Shown piece after piece: positions 53,112-63,266 of a stretch of DNA of 64,000 bases. Within the stretch, counting starts at the first letter, position 1, and each line of letters starts with the position of its first letter. The translations under genes and the position numbers were made by a program. Source of the stretch: Rikenellaceae bacterium (lineage in GTDB: Bacteria; Bacteroidota; Bacteroidia; Bacteroidales; Rikenellaceae); assembly GCA_015059845.1 (NCBI GenBank), contig SUZR01000002.1, positions 1 to 64,000 on the forward strand. The letters run 5' to 3'. The notes under the pieces are model-generated. The model ran no database searches and was not told the DNA's origin. It worked only from the letters and a program-made list of their open reading frames with translations.

Positions 53112-54152
53112 ATGAGTCAACTCATCATACCCAACAATTATAAAGCCGCGCTTAGCCTTCAACAAACCGAGATAGCAATCAAGGTAATCAAGGATTTCTT
53201 CCTGAGCAGCATCTCTACCGAATTGCGTCTGCGCCGTGTGACAGCGCCGCTCTTCGTGCTGAAGGGACTCGGTATGAACGACGACCTGAGTGGTAGGGAG
53301 CGCCCCGTAACCTTCCCCATCAAGGATATGGCCGAGGCTGAGGCCGAGGTGGTACACTCCCTTGCCAAGTGGAAGCGAGTGACACTCGCCGAGTACAAGG
53401 TGGATAACGGCTACGGTATCATCACCGATATGAATGCCATTCGTGCCGACGAGGAGTTGGACAACCTCCACTCGTTGTATGTTGACCAGTGGGACTGGGA
53501 GCGTGTTATGCCCGAGGAGTGCCGCACGGTGGAGTATCTCAAGAAGATTGTGGAGCGCATCTACGGCGCCATTCTGCGTACCGAGTACCATATCTGCGAG
53601 ACATACCCGCAGATTAAGCCGTTCCTGCCCGAGGAGATTACCTTTATCCACGCCGAGGAGCTTCTGCAGCGCTACCCCACCCTTTCGGCCAAGGAGCGCG
53701 AGGATGCCATCTGCAAGGAGTATGGTGCAGTCTTCATTATCGGTATCGGCTCCGAGCTGAGCAATGGCGAGAAGCACGATAACCGTGCCCCCGACTACGA
53801 CGACTACTCTACAATCTCTGACGAGTCGGGCCTTGCGGGATTGAATGGCGACCTGCTTATATGGTATCCTATCCTGGAGCGCTCGATTGAGCTATCATCG
53901 ATGGGTATCCGCGTAAATCGCGAGGCGCTGGAGCGTCAGCTCAAGCAGAGCGGCAAGGAGGAGCGCAAAGAACTCTATTTCCACCGTCGTTTGATTGAGG
54001 GCTCACTGCCGCAATCCATCGGTGGCGGTATCGGACAGAGTCGTTTGTGTATGGTTCTGCTCCACAAAGCACACGTCGGAGAGACCCAGTCAAGCATCTG
54101 GCCCGAGGCTATGCGTGAAGAGTGCAAGCAGGCAGGTATGACACTAATTTAA
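53112..54152 (+). CDS. asnA: Aspartate-ammonia ligase (asparagine synthetase A)
   Basis: The 346-residue enzyme makes asparagine from aspartate, ammonia and ATP. The chain follows AsnA over its length: the TEIAIKVIKDFF start, TAPLFVLKGLGMNDDLSG, EAEVVHSLAKWKR, DQWDWERVM, and the final SIGGGIGQSRLCMVLLHKAH of the class II synthetase fold. It stands alone. Confidence 0.97.
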   Translation: MSQLIIPNNYKAALSLQQTEIAIKVIKDFFLSSISTELRLRRVTAPLFVLKGLGMNDDLSGRERPVTFPIKDMAEAEAEVVHSLAKWKRVTLAEYKVDNGYGIITDMNAIRADEELDNLHSLYVDQWDWERVMPEECRTVEYLKKIVERIYGAILRTEYHICETYPQIKPFLPEEITFIHAEELLQRYPTLSAKEREDAICKEYGAVFIIGIGSELSNGEKHDNRAPDYDDYSTISDESGLAGLNGDLLIWYPILERSIELSSMGIRVNREALERQLKQSGKEERKELYFHRRLIEGSLPQSIGGGIGQSRLCMVLLHKAHVGETQSSIWPEAMREECKQAGMTLI

Positions 54153-54202
54153 CGCACGCGAGAACAATAAAAGCACATCTATATATAACAAGCAACATAG
54201 AG

Positions 54203-54234
54203 GTTGCTTGATACAAAAATATTTCTTAAATTTG
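54203..54234 (+). promoter_or_regulatory. Promoter of pulA
   Basis: GTTG (54203-54206), a 20-base spacer and TAAATTTG (54227-54234) precede the ATG by 44 bases. The -33 box lies in a GGTTGCTTG segment that pairs with upstream CAAGCAAC, so a small hairpin could mask it. Confidence 0.68.
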
Positions 54235-54278
54235 TAGTTTGGAGCTAAATAAGTTTCAGACTACTAATTTTTTATACT

Positions 54279-56243
54279 ATGAATATCTACAACTTTTTTC
54301 TTCGTAGCACGGCTCTTATGGCTGCCGTAGCTACCCTTGCTTGCTGTGGCAAGCAGACAAAAGAGGCCTTCCCCGTGCCTGAGAAGCCTATTTTAGAGAT
54401 GGACTACTCTGCCGAGAAGACCACCTTCGAGGTGTGGGCGCCTACGGCCGAGAAGGCTGTTGTACGTCTTTACGATGGCAACAAGATGGTAGAGGAAATT
54501 GAGATGAAGTCGAGCAACGACGGTCTTTGGACGGCAACTGCCAAGGGCGACAAGAAGGGACTCTACTATGCCTTCCAGGTTACCATTGACGGTAAGCCTT
54601 TGAAGGAGACAGCGGGTATCTTCGCACGTGCGCTGAACGTAAATGGCGACCGCGGTGCTATCATCGACCTCAACGACACCAACCCCGAGGGCTGGGCCGA
54701 GGACAAGACTCCCGTTGTTCCCTCTTCGGAGATTGTTATCTACGAGATGCACTACCGCGATATGACGGCACACGCATCGGCTGGCAGCAGCTACCCTGGC
54801 AAGTATCTGGGTATGGCTGAGCACGGCACTCGCTCGAAGGAGGGTCTTGCAACAGGTATCGACCACCTCGTAGAGATGGGTATCACGCACCTTCACCTTT
54901 TGCCCACCGCCGACTTCGGCTCTATCGACGAGTCAAAGCCTACAGACCAGTACAACTGGGGTTATGAGCCCAAGAACTACTCGGCTCCCGAGGGTACATA
55001 CTCTACAAACCCTGCCGACCCCGAGGCTCGTATCCGCGAGCTTAAAACCTTGGTGCAGACGCTGCACAAGGCTGGCATTAACGTAGTGTTGGACGTAGTT
55101 TATAACCACACCACCTCTACCGAAAACTGCGGTTTTGAGCTTACCGTTCCTGGCTACTTCTACCGTATGCGCGAGGATGGCTCATTTGCCGATGGCTCTG
55201 GCTGCGGTAATGAGACTGCCAGCGACAAGCCTATGATGCAGAAGTATATCGTCGAGTCGTTGGAGTACTGGGTTAAGGAGTTCCACATCGATGGTTTCCG
55301 TTTCGACTTGATGGCAATCCACGACATCGAAACAATGAACCTTATTCGCACCCGTCTGGAGGCACTCAAGCCCTCAATCTTGCTCTACGGCGAGGGTTGG
55401 GCAGCAGCAAATCCCCTCTATGACGAGTCGAAGCTCGCCTTCAAGCGCTACACATATCAGATGCCGGGCGTAGGTGCATTCTCTGACGATATTCGTGACG
55501 GTTTGCGCGGTAAGCTCGACCTCTCTGCAGGCGGCTTCATTCACGGCGTAGCAGGTAACAAGGAGGCAGTTAAGTTCGGTCTTGTAGGTGGCGTTCAGCA
55601 TCCGCAGGTAGCACACACCGAGGCTTGGTGTGCAGCTCCCACGCAGCACATCAGCTACATCAGCTGCCACGACGACCACAATATCCGCGACCGTCTGGAG
55701 CATATCTCTCCCAAGGCATCGGAGAAGGAACTGCTCAAGATGGTTAAGTTGGCTCAGTTTGGTGTATTTACATCACAGGGTATCCCCTTCTTCTTCTGCG
55801 GTGAGGAGATGTTCCGCTCGAAGTTGGGCGAGAAGAACACATACAATATGCCCGACAAATACAACGCAATCGACTGGAATCTGAAGCACAAATACAACGA
55901 CTTGGTAGAGTACTACAAGGGCCTTATCGCTCTGCGCAAGGCTCACCCCGCATTCTCGTTGGGTACAGCCGAGGCTGTGCGCGAGCACCTCTCGTTTATT
56001 GATAACAACAACGAGGCTGCTATCGGTTTTGTCCTCGACAAGCTAGAGGGTATCGACTCTGCAAAGCGTATCGTAGTGCTGATGAACGGCTCGCGTAAGG
56101 CTGTTAAGTTTAACATCCCCGAGGGTAAGTATAAGTGGATTACAGATGGCTCGGAGTGGAACGTAAACGGTATGGGTACACTCAATACAAAGGGTGAGAT
56201 TGAGGTGCCTGCAATTACAGGTATTATCTTGGCCGAGTTCTAA
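54279..56243 (+). CDS. pulA: Lipoprotein type I pullulanase (GH13)
   Basis: The 654-residue protein has a lipoprotein signal (Cys22 or Cys23 in TLACCGK), a CBM48-like N-terminal domain (about 45-130), and the GH13 barrel with the type I pullulanase mark YNWGYEP (225-231), VVYNHT, nucleophile Asp343 in GFRFDLM, acid/base Glu372 in YGEGW and the later CHDDHN. It splits alpha-1,6 bonds of pullulan or branched dextrin. Lipidation places it at the outer membrane or periplasmic face. The maltodextrin transporter and malQ are converging neighbours. Confidence 0.95.
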   Translation: MNIYNFFLRSTALMAAVATLACCGKQTKEAFPVPEKPILEMDYSAEKTTFEVWAPTAEKAVVRLYDGNKMVEEIEMKSSNDGLWTATAKGDKKGLYYAFQVTIDGKPLKETAGIFARALNVNGDRGAIIDLNDTNPEGWAEDKTPVVPSSEIVIYEMHYRDMTAHASAGSSYPGKYLGMAEHGTRSKEGLATGIDHLVEMGITHLHLLPTADFGSIDESKPTDQYNWGYEPKNYSAPEGTYSTNPADPEARIRELKTLVQTLHKAGINVVLDVVYNHTTSTENCGFELTVPGYFYRMREDGSFADGSGCGNETASDKPMMQKYIVESLEYWVKEFHIDGFRFDLMAIHDIETMNLIRTRLEALKPSILLYGEGWAAANPLYDESKLAFKRYTYQMPGVGAFSDDIRDGLRGKLDLSAGGFIHGVAGNKEAVKFGLVGGVQHPQVAHTEAWCAAPTQHISYISCHDDHNIRDRLEHISPKASEKELLKMVKLAQFGVFTSQGIPFFFCGEEMFRSKLGEKNTYNMPDKYNAIDWNLKHKYNDLVEYYKGLIALRKAHPAFSLGTAEAVREHLSFIDNNNEAAIGFVLDKLEGIDSAKRIVVLMNGSRKAVKFNIPEGKYKWITDGSEWNVNGMGTLNTKGEIEVPAITGIILAEF

Positions 56244-56258
56244 TTTGACCACTAAACA

Positions 56259-56293
56259 ACAAAAAGGGTGTCCCGTTGAGGACACCCTTTTTA
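56259..56293. terminator. Bidirectional terminator between pulA and the MFS transporter gene
   Basis: The 13-base stem AAAAAGGGTGTCC/GGACACCCTTTTT (56261-56273 with 56280-56292) has a 6-base loop. Confidence 0.93.
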
Positions 56294-56320
56294 TTTTAAA
56301 GCAGCCTTGTTAGGCAATTA

Positions 56321-57688
56321 CTACGCCTCTGCTTTTTTCTCCTTAATGATGAATACGCAGCAAGCACCCACGATAAGCAATACACCCGCCAAAACAAGCA
56401 TATTTATCTCGGGAGCAAGACCACCCTCGGGAGTGAAGGCCTTCAAAATCAAACCACCCAACACCGCCGCTACAATCTGCGGCAAGCAGATAGTACCGTT
56501 GAACAGGCCGAGATAAGTACCCATATGACCACCGCTGAGTGAGTTGGTAAGGATAGTGAACGGCAATGCCAGCATAGCTGCCCACGCGCAACCAATCAAA
56601 AGGAAGCTGATGAACAACAGATATGGGTCTGCCAGGAACTTTGTTGAGATAAAACCGATACCGCCCAACACGAGGCTCAACGAGTAGATGAGCTTCTTGT
56701 TCTTGAACATCGGAATCACAATAGCCCACAGCACACTACCCACAGCCTGCACGGCAAAGAGGATACCTACCCAGTTACCAGCAGCGTTATACTGCTCCGA
56801 AGTGGTATCCAGGACGGTACGTGTTACGCCATCCACCGTATTCTGCACCGTTGGCGCATCGAAGGCATTGAATGCCACCGAGCCATTGGTATAGGTCCAC
56901 ATAAACATAAATGCTGCCCAGCAGAAGAACTGCACCAGACCTACGGTCCAGAATGTAGAGGGAGCCTTTACCAGCAACTTAAAGACGTTGGTCTTCTCCT
57001 CCTTTGCCTCCTGCTTAATGCCGTGATACTCAGCATAGAGCTCGGGAGGATACTCCTTAACCTTCATCGTGGTGTAAATCACACAGAGAATCAGGATAGC
57101 AGCACCCGCGTAGAACGAGAAGATTACCGTATCGGGAATAACACCCTCGGGAGCGATATTACTGATACCAATACCCGTCAGAACAAATGGGAAGATATAA
57201 CCTACCAGACTACCAGCATTACACAAGAAACTCTGGATAGAGTATGCCAAACTCTTCTGCTTCTCGTTAACCATATCGCCCACCATCATCTTGAAGGGCT
57301 GCATAGCAACGTTGATACTCGTATCGAGCAACATAAGCGAGATAAGTCCGAAGATCATCGCCGTGCTGACTGCCATACCGAGGCTACCGGCATTGGGCAA
57401 CATACACATAACCAATACAGCCACAACAGCACCTACAAAGAGGTAAGGAATACGACGGCCGAAGCGAGTCCAGGTCTTGTCGCTCAACGCGCCGGTGATA
57501 GGCTGCACGATGATACCCATAAGCGGGGGCAGAATCCAGAAATAGCTCAGGTTGTGCGGGTCGGCGCCCAACGTTGAGAAGATGCGGCTGATGTTAGCGC
57601 TCTGGAGCGCGTAAGCAATCTGCACGCCAAAGAAACCGAAGCTGATATTCCACAGTTTCCAAAAACTTTGATCAGGTATTTGTTTCAT
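56321..57688 (-). CDS. MFS transporter, SLC45-like (probable maltose/maltodextrin)
   Basis: The 455-residue protein has twelve spans. The N-terminal WKLWNISFGFFGVQIAYALQ and GALSDKTWTRFGRRIPYLFV segments match SLC45-type sucrose/maltose symporters. It is the second gene of a malQ operon (27-base gap), so maltose or short maltodextrin is the likely cargo across the inner membrane. Specificity is inferred from context. Confidence 0.88.
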   Translation of the reverse strand: MKQIPDQSFWKLWNISFGFFGVQIAYALQSANISRIFSTLGADPHNLSYFWILPPLMGIIVQPITGALSDKTWTRFGRRIPYLFVGAVVAVLVMCMLPNAGSLGMAVSTAMIFGLISLMLLDTSINVAMQPFKMMVGDMVNEKQKSLAYSIQSFLCNAGSLVGYIFPFVLTGIGISNIAPEGVIPDTVIFSFYAGAAILILCVIYTTMKVKEYPPELYAEYHGIKQEAKEEKTNVFKLLVKAPSTFWTVGLVQFFCWAAFMFMWTYTNGSVAFNAFDAPTVQNTVDGVTRTVLDTTSEQYNAAGNWVGILFAVQAVGSVLWAIVIPMFKNKKLIYSLSLVLGGIGFISTKFLADPYLLFISFLLIGCAWAAMLALPFTILTNSLSGGHMGTYLGLFNGTICLPQIVAAVLGGLILKAFTPEGGLAPEINMLVLAGVLLIVGACCVFIIKEKKAEA

Positions 57689-57715
57689 TTTATGGTTGGT
57701 TAGTTATTAGGTTCG

Positions 57716-60370
57716 TTATGATCTATGTGACAAGCAAATCATCTGTGTAATCTTGTCATTGAAGTTCTCCTTGTCCATCAACTCCTCAAGCGTGAGGTGC
57801 ATACGGTAACGCCAATAGTGGCGCGGGTTTGCAGGCACGTTGATACGCTCAGCATCGGCATCCTCATAGCGCAGGGCCTCGTCAATCGAGAACCAATCCT
57901 GCAGAGCCAGAATGCAGAGCAACGAGGGCGAGTCAAGGTGCTGGCGTACAATCTGCTCGCAAATTGAGCCCGAAGCCTCGGCGGGAGCTGCACCGTTATA
58001 GCACAGCACATTATAATAGAACGATGCGGTCACATCCTTATCCTCGTGCCACCAGCCGCGCAGAGTACTCATATCGTGCGTAGAGATGGTACATACCGAA
58101 CGGTAGGGATACTCCTCAACGTGGCCGAACTCGTGCTGCGGGTTCTTCGGCATACGCTGAATCTCAAGGCTGAGAATCTGCATCTGGTCCATAGCCCAGG
58201 GCACGCAGTCGGGCACCATACCCAAATCCTCACCGCAGACAAGCATCGAGGTGGCCTGCGTGAGCTGTGGCAACTTCTTCATCGCCTCGTCGTACCAGAA
58301 CTGGTTATGACGCTCGTAGAAGTAGTGAACATACAGACGGTCGAAAGCTGCCTTCTCCTGCTCGTTCAAACGAGAATAGAGATAATCGTTCTGCGCACTG
58401 ATACGGGGATGGTACATATTCGCCTTCTTGCGGTCGGGAACGAACAACACATTGTCAATCAATGAATATACGCCATCACGTATCCACTCATCACCCTCGG
58501 CCAAAGGATTCTGAGCAAGGTATGCCTCCACCTTACGCTGAGTATCAAACTTGGGCTTCATAGCGTAGATATCGTCGTGGCAATGCTTCAAGAATGTCTT
58601 CTTGACAAACTCAGCCTTATCGCCAAAGAATTTTGTCAGCAACTCTTCGTTGATGAAGGGCTTAGTCATAAACTCCTTCTGGAAATACAGTCCATACGAC
58701 TGAATCTCCTCAGCCGACATTGGCATTGCGGGCGAGAACTGTCCCACAAGACCATTTACCGAGTGAGCAGGAATCTCCCAGATACGGAAGAAGCCTAAAA
58801 TATGGTCGATACGATATGCGCTGAAATACTCGGCCATCTTGGTGAAGCGACGACGCCACCACTGGTAACCATCGGCTGCCATCACATCCCAGTTATATGT
58901 CGGGAAGCCCCAATTCTGACCCGTAGCAGAGAATGCATCGGGTGGAGCACCAGCCTGACCGTTCATATTGAAATAGTAAGGCTCAACCCACGCCTCAACA
59001 CTGTTACGGCTGATACCGATAGGGATATCTCCCTTCAGGATAACGCCCTTCGAGCGGGCATACTCACCAGCGGCCAACAGCTGCACGTGCAACTGATACT
59101 GCACATAGTAATAGAAGGCCACATCCGAATAGCTCTTTGCGCGAGGATTACAAAGTTTTGCAATCTCCTTCTCGTCATACTTGCTATACTCGGGCCACTG
59201 AGAGAATACGGGCGTACCGAACTTATCGCGCAGATAAGAGAATACAGCGTAGGGCTGCAACCAATGGGCATTATCCTTAAAGAACTTCTTAAATGCTGCT
59301 GAAGAGAGCACCTCCTTACCCGTCTGGGCAAAAATCTGACGCAGATAACCACGCTTAAGCTCATTTACAGCCTCATAATCCACCTGTGGCAGAGCATTGA
59401 GAGCCTTGCGCTTCTTCTCATACTCCTTCATCGCAGCCTTATCCTTGAGGGCGGGCAACTGACGAAGGTCAACATACATCGGATGGAAAGCGTAGATTGA
59501 GATACTGTTATATGGGTATGAGTCAACCCACGTACCCGTAATTGTTGTGTCGTTGATAGGCAAAATCTGCACAGCACGCTGCGAGGTCTTCACGGCCCAA
59601 TCAACCATCTTCACGATATCGCCGAAGTCACCAACACCCTGACTACCCTCGCTACGCAACGAGAATACAGGAACGGCCGTACCCGCAACCTTTGTATTTG
59701 TTGAGGGGAAGTAGAGCTCCTGCTCGGCCAAAACCGTATGCTCGCCCTTGTTCATATAAGGAATTGCGAGATAACGGTTCGAGCCGCCTTCCCACTCCTC
59801 TATAGCCTTTGTTGCGCCATTTAGAGCTACAAACTTGTACTCGCCCGAGCAAATCTTCTTCGCGTCAAGTGTTGCAGACCAGATGTTTGGCTGCACCTCC
59901 TCCATTACAACAGCATTTGCGGCATCCCAGCCCCCTACGCACTCACCAACGATGGCAAGCACCTGACCCTTATGGTGCAGGCAGGGGCACATCACGCGCA
60001 GCGTAATGCTATTAGCCGGAGCCGTCGTCTGCGCCTTGACAGCAACAGCATAATCACCCGAGAAGGCCGAACTGAATAGATACGACGCCACGGGCTGGTC
60101 GCGCCAGCTGTCGGTAATTATATACTCTACATCACGAGCCTTCCACTTAGGCAAGGCGTGAGCCATACGGCCACTCTCCACGCGAACAGCCTCGCCATCA
60201 CGATATATCGCATAGCGATACGTCGCAGGCGCACTCTTAAGCTCCGCTGCTCCTGCCCAGTAGGCTCCATCCACGCTCGAAAGCATTACGGGCGACTTTT
60301 CGCCCTTAATTAAAACACCGACCTGCTCACCCCACGTGGTGTGATATTCGATGTGAAATGATAGTTTCAT
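57716..60370 (-). CDS. malQ: 4-alpha-glucanotransferase (GH77) with two starch-binding domains
   Basis: The 884-residue protein has two CBM20-like domains (about 1-105 and 118-220) and a GH77 barrel with the nucleophile Asp in YRIDHILGFFRIWEIP, the acid/base Glu in VCGEDLGMVPD and the third Asp in STHDMSTLRGWW. It transfers glucan chains among maltodextrins, freeing glucose. The two-CBM20 form is usual in Bacteroidales and related to plant DPE2. It has no signal peptide. It is followed by the MFS transporter gene. Confidence 0.95.
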   Translation of the reverse strand: MKLSFHIEYHTTWGEQVGVLIKGEKSPVMLSSVDGAYWAGAAELKSAPATYRYAIYRDGEAVRVESGRMAHALPKWKARDVEYIITDSWRDQPVASYLFSSAFSGDYAVAVKAQTTAPANSITLRVMCPCLHHKGQVLAIVGECVGGWDAANAVVMEEVQPNIWSATLDAKKICSGEYKFVALNGATKAIEEWEGGSNRYLAIPYMNKGEHTVLAEQELYFPSTNTKVAGTAVPVFSLRSEGSQGVGDFGDIVKMVDWAVKTSQRAVQILPINDTTITGTWVDSYPYNSISIYAFHPMYVDLRQLPALKDKAAMKEYEKKRKALNALPQVDYEAVNELKRGYLRQIFAQTGKEVLSSAAFKKFFKDNAHWLQPYAVFSYLRDKFGTPVFSQWPEYSKYDEKEIAKLCNPRAKSYSDVAFYYYVQYQLHVQLLAAGEYARSKGVILKGDIPIGISRNSVEAWVEPYYFNMNGQAGAPPDAFSATGQNWGFPTYNWDVMAADGYQWWRRRFTKMAEYFSAYRIDHILGFFRIWEIPAHSVNGLVGQFSPAMPMSAEEIQSYGLYFQKEFMTKPFINEELLTKFFGDKAEFVKKTFLKHCHDDIYAMKPKFDTQRKVEAYLAQNPLAEGDEWIRDGVYSLIDNVLFVPDRKKANMYHPRISAQNDYLYSRLNEQEKAAFDRLYVHYFYERHNQFWYDEAMKKLPQLTQATSMLVCGEDLGMVPDCVPWAMDQMQILSLEIQRMPKNPQHEFGHVEEYPYRSVCTISTHDMSTLRGWWHEDKDVTASFYYNVLCYNGAAPAEASGSICEQIVRQHLDSPSLLCILALQDWFSIDEALRYEDADAERINVPANPRHYWRYRMHLTLEELMDKENFNDKITQMICLSHRS

Positions 60371-60620
60371 TTGGTTTTATTTTTAGTTTTGGTTCTATTT
60401 AGTATCACATTTTGCAGCTATGCATATATGCATACTTTCACAAATATAGTAAAAATCATTTAGATAACACTTAACAACAGCAATTTGTTTCGACTCAAAA
60501 TCATTTACATCATATTTCCGTGTATAAATTTGCGAAATCGGGCGGATATATGTATTTTTGCTATAATTGTTGTCGCCAATATACTTTTTCCGAACAGAAA
60601 ACAACTAACTCAATTACAAT
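60371..60620. promoter_or_regulatory. Divergent promoter region of malQ and the GH78 gene
   Basis: For the GH78 gene, TTTG (60529-60532), a 20-base spacer and TATTTTTG (60553-60560) form a full consensus promoter, with a ~54-base leader. For malQ, TATATTTG on the minus strand (60441-60448) is a likely -7 box with a leader of about 65 bases containing the palindrome TGCATATATGCA (60421-60432). Confidence 0.75.
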
Positions 60621-63197
60621 ATGAAAACAAAATTCTCTTTTTTAGCAAATCTTGCAGTCGTAGCCATTGCCGCATTTATGGTTGGCTGCGGCACAGCAGA
60701 GAGCGCATCTCCCGTTGGTCATAAGACCGATGCTCTGGACGCTTCGGCGTGGGATAGTGCCAAATGGATTTCGGCCGCAAATGCGCCCGTATTGACCGAC
60801 AGAAAGAACGACCGCGCAGCCGATGGTGCCAGTTGGTTCGTATCAACCGTAAAGAACGAGCAGGCCGTTACATCTGCAAAGTGGATGACAACCAGCTTGG
60901 GCGTTTTCGAGATTTATGTAAACGGCAAGCCCGTAGGTAACGAGTTCTTAAAGCCCGGTTTTACCCACCCGCTCAAGACACGCCGTTCGTTCACATACGA
61001 CATCACCGATGCATATAAGACCGGTGCCAATGCCGAGAACGTACTCTCAGCACAGGTTACACCCGGTTGGTGGGCAGATAAGATTGTTACACCTGGCGGA
61101 TACAAAGGCAAGATGTTGGGCGACAAGTGCGCATTCCGTGCTGTACTGGAGCTCACCTTCGCCGATGGCTCAAAGAAGCTCTACGGCACAGACCTTGAGA
61201 ACTGGAAGGCTGGCATCGCAGGTCCCGTAAAGCACGCTGCAATCTTCGATGGCGAGGAGTATGACGCACGCGAGGCTATGGGCTTCGAGAGTGTTGACAA
61301 GCTCCTTACTCCCGAGGAGAACAAGGAGTTCGCTGGCGAGATTCTCCCGTCGGAGGGTGCCGAGATTTATCTCCGTCACGACCTCGCATTATCTCCCGTA
61401 CGCGCATACACCTGGAAAGATGTCGAGGGCGCAAAGGAGAACGAGTACGGCAAGGTAGTTATCGCTCAGGAGTTTGCTGCTGGTGCACCTATGACTATCA
61501 AGGCTGGCGAGACACTTGTTGTTGACTTCGGCCAGAACTGCGCAGCCGTTCCCGCATTCGTATTCAAGGCTAAGGAGGGTACCAAGCTCACCTGCTTGCC
61601 TTCAGAGCTGCTCAACGACGGTAATGGTGCCAAGAGCCGTGGTATGGATGGCCCCGAGGGTAGCTGCCATCGTGAGAATCTCCGTACACCCGACACAGGT
61701 ATGATTCTCGACTACACATTTGCTAAGAACAGCGGCTATGCTACATACTCTCCCCGTTGCACATTCTTCGGCTACCGTTTTGTATCTATCACTGCTACCG
61801 ATGAGGTGACAATCAAGTCGTTGACATCTATCCCCGTTACCTCTATTGCCGAGAATATGGAGAGTGGTAAGATATCTACCGGCAACGAGTTGGTAAACAA
61901 GCTCATCTCTAACACATACTGGGGTCAGCTCTCTAACTACCTCTCAGTTCCCACCGACTGCCCGCAGCGTAACGAGCGTCTTGGTTGGACTGCCGATACT
62001 CAGGTATTTGCCGAGACAGGTACATTCTTCGCCAACACCCTCACATTCTTCCACAAGTGGATGCGCGATATGCGCGACAGCCAGAACGAGTTGGGCGGCT
62101 TCCCCGGCGTAGCACCCTATGCTCAGTATGGTAACGAGAAGATGCGTTTGGGCTGGGCCGATGCTGGTATCATCGTACCCTGGACTGTATGGAAGCAGTT
62201 TGGCAACACACAGATTGTCAAGGACAACTGGGATGCTATGAATCTCTTCCTGAATCACATCTACGAGACTAAGTACAACCACGAATCGCTTGTTGAGGAG
62301 AATGGCAACTACCAGTGGGCTGACTGGTTGAGCTACGAGCCTCTGGAGACTTGTGGTGGCCTGCACCGCGCAAATGGCAAGATTATGCCCGAGGCTATCA
62401 CCTACTGGAACTACCTGAGTGCATCTTATTGGGCTATTGACGCTACAATGATGGCTGATATGGCTACTGCCATAGGTCAGGACGCAGCCGTATATAAGAA
62501 GATTGCAGACGAGGCTAAGGCATATATGAAGAAGGAGTTTATGAAGGCCGATGGCACATTCAAGACTGCTATTCTCAACACTATGCAGACTCCCGCTCTG
62601 TTCGCACTAAAGAACGGTCTTGTGGAGGGTAAGGCAAAAGCTGATATGATTGAGCGTCTGCGCAAGAACTTCGCCGAGCACGACAACTGCTTGCAGACAG
62701 GTTTCTTGGGTACATCTATCTTGATGTCAACACTTACCGACAATGGTATGGAGGATATCGCATACGAGCTTCTCTTCCAGCGCAAGAACCCCAGCTGGCT
62801 CTACTCTGTAGATAATGGCGCAACCACTATCTGGGAGCGTTGGAACAGCTATATGCTCGACAAGGGTATGGGTCCGAAGGGTATGAACAGCTTCAACCAC
62901 TACGCTTACGGCTGTGTTTGTGAGTGGATTTGGGAGACTGCCGCAGGTATCGCTGCCGACCCCACAGCTCCTGGTTTCAAGCACATCATTATGAAGCCTA
63001 TCCCCGACAAGCGTTTGGGTCACATCACTGCTGAGTACAACTCTGCAGCAGGCGTTATCAAGAGTGCTTGGAAGTACGAGGGTGAGAAGTGGATTTGGGA
63101 GTTCACAATCCCCGAGGGTGCAACAGCTACTGTAACTCTTCCCGGCGAGAGCGAGTCTAAGGAGTACAAGGCTGGTACTTATACCGTAACAAAGTAA
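60621..63197 (+). CDS. Lipoprotein alpha-L-rhamnosidase (GH78)
   Basis: The 858-residue protein has a lipoprotein signal (Cys23 in FMVGCGTAE), an N-terminal beta-sandwich part (FEIYVNGKPVGNEFLKPGFT), a GH78 (alpha/alpha)6 barrel with VPTDCPQRNERLGWTADTQV, whose Asp and Glu residues include the general acid, and a C-terminal beta domain (GHITAEYNSAAGVIKSAWKY). It removes alpha-L-rhamnose from plant glycans or flavonoids. Codons are biased in the same direction as the GGGtGRT pair, suggesting high expression. It is monocistronic. Confidence 0.94.
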   Translation: MKTKFSFLANLAVVAIAAFMVGCGTAESASPVGHKTDALDASAWDSAKWISAANAPVLTDRKNDRAADGASWFVSTVKNEQAVTSAKWMTTSLGVFEIYVNGKPVGNEFLKPGFTHPLKTRRSFTYDITDAYKTGANAENVLSAQVTPGWWADKIVTPGGYKGKMLGDKCAFRAVLELTFADGSKKLYGTDLENWKAGIAGPVKHAAIFDGEEYDAREAMGFESVDKLLTPEENKEFAGEILPSEGAEIYLRHDLALSPVRAYTWKDVEGAKENEYGKVVIAQEFAAGAPMTIKAGETLVVDFGQNCAAVPAFVFKAKEGTKLTCLPSELLNDGNGAKSRGMDGPEGSCHRENLRTPDTGMILDYTFAKNSGYATYSPRCTFFGYRFVSITATDEVTIKSLTSIPVTSIAENMESGKISTGNELVNKLISNTYWGQLSNYLSVPTDCPQRNERLGWTADTQVFAETGTFFANTLTFFHKWMRDMRDSQNELGGFPGVAPYAQYGNEKMRLGWADAGIIVPWTVWKQFGNTQIVKDNWDAMNLFLNHIYETKYNHESLVEENGNYQWADWLSYEPLETCGGLHRANGKIMPEAITYWNYLSASYWAIDATMMADMATAIGQDAAVYKKIADEAKAYMKKEFMKADGTFKTAILNTMQTPALFALKNGLVEGKAKADMIERLRKNFAEHDNCLQTGFLGTSILMSTLTDNGMEDIAYELLFQRKNPSWLYSVDNGATTIWERWNSYMLDKGMGPKGMNSFNHYAYGCVCEWIWETAAGIAADPTAPGFKHIIMKPIPDKRLGHITAEYNSAAGVIKSAWKYEGEKWIWEFTIPEGATATVTLPGESESKEYKAGTYTVTK

Positions 63198-63208
63198 GAT
63201 TTTCGCAC

Positions 63209-63254
63209 AAAAAAAAGTAAGGCAGTATCTGAGTGGATACTGCCTTACTTTTTT
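63209..63254. terminator. Bidirectional terminator between the GH78 gene and murQ
   Basis: The 15-base stem AAGTAAGGCAGTATC/GATACTGCCTTACTT (63215-63229 with 63236-63250) has a 6-base loop, with A and T runs outside. Confidence 0.94.
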
Positions 63255-63266
63255 GCTATTCATTAA

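Noticed and set aside
60371..60480. tRNA or small RNA around the TGCATATATGCA palindrome
   Set aside because: No cloverleaf or acceptor pairing; it is explained as the malQ leader.
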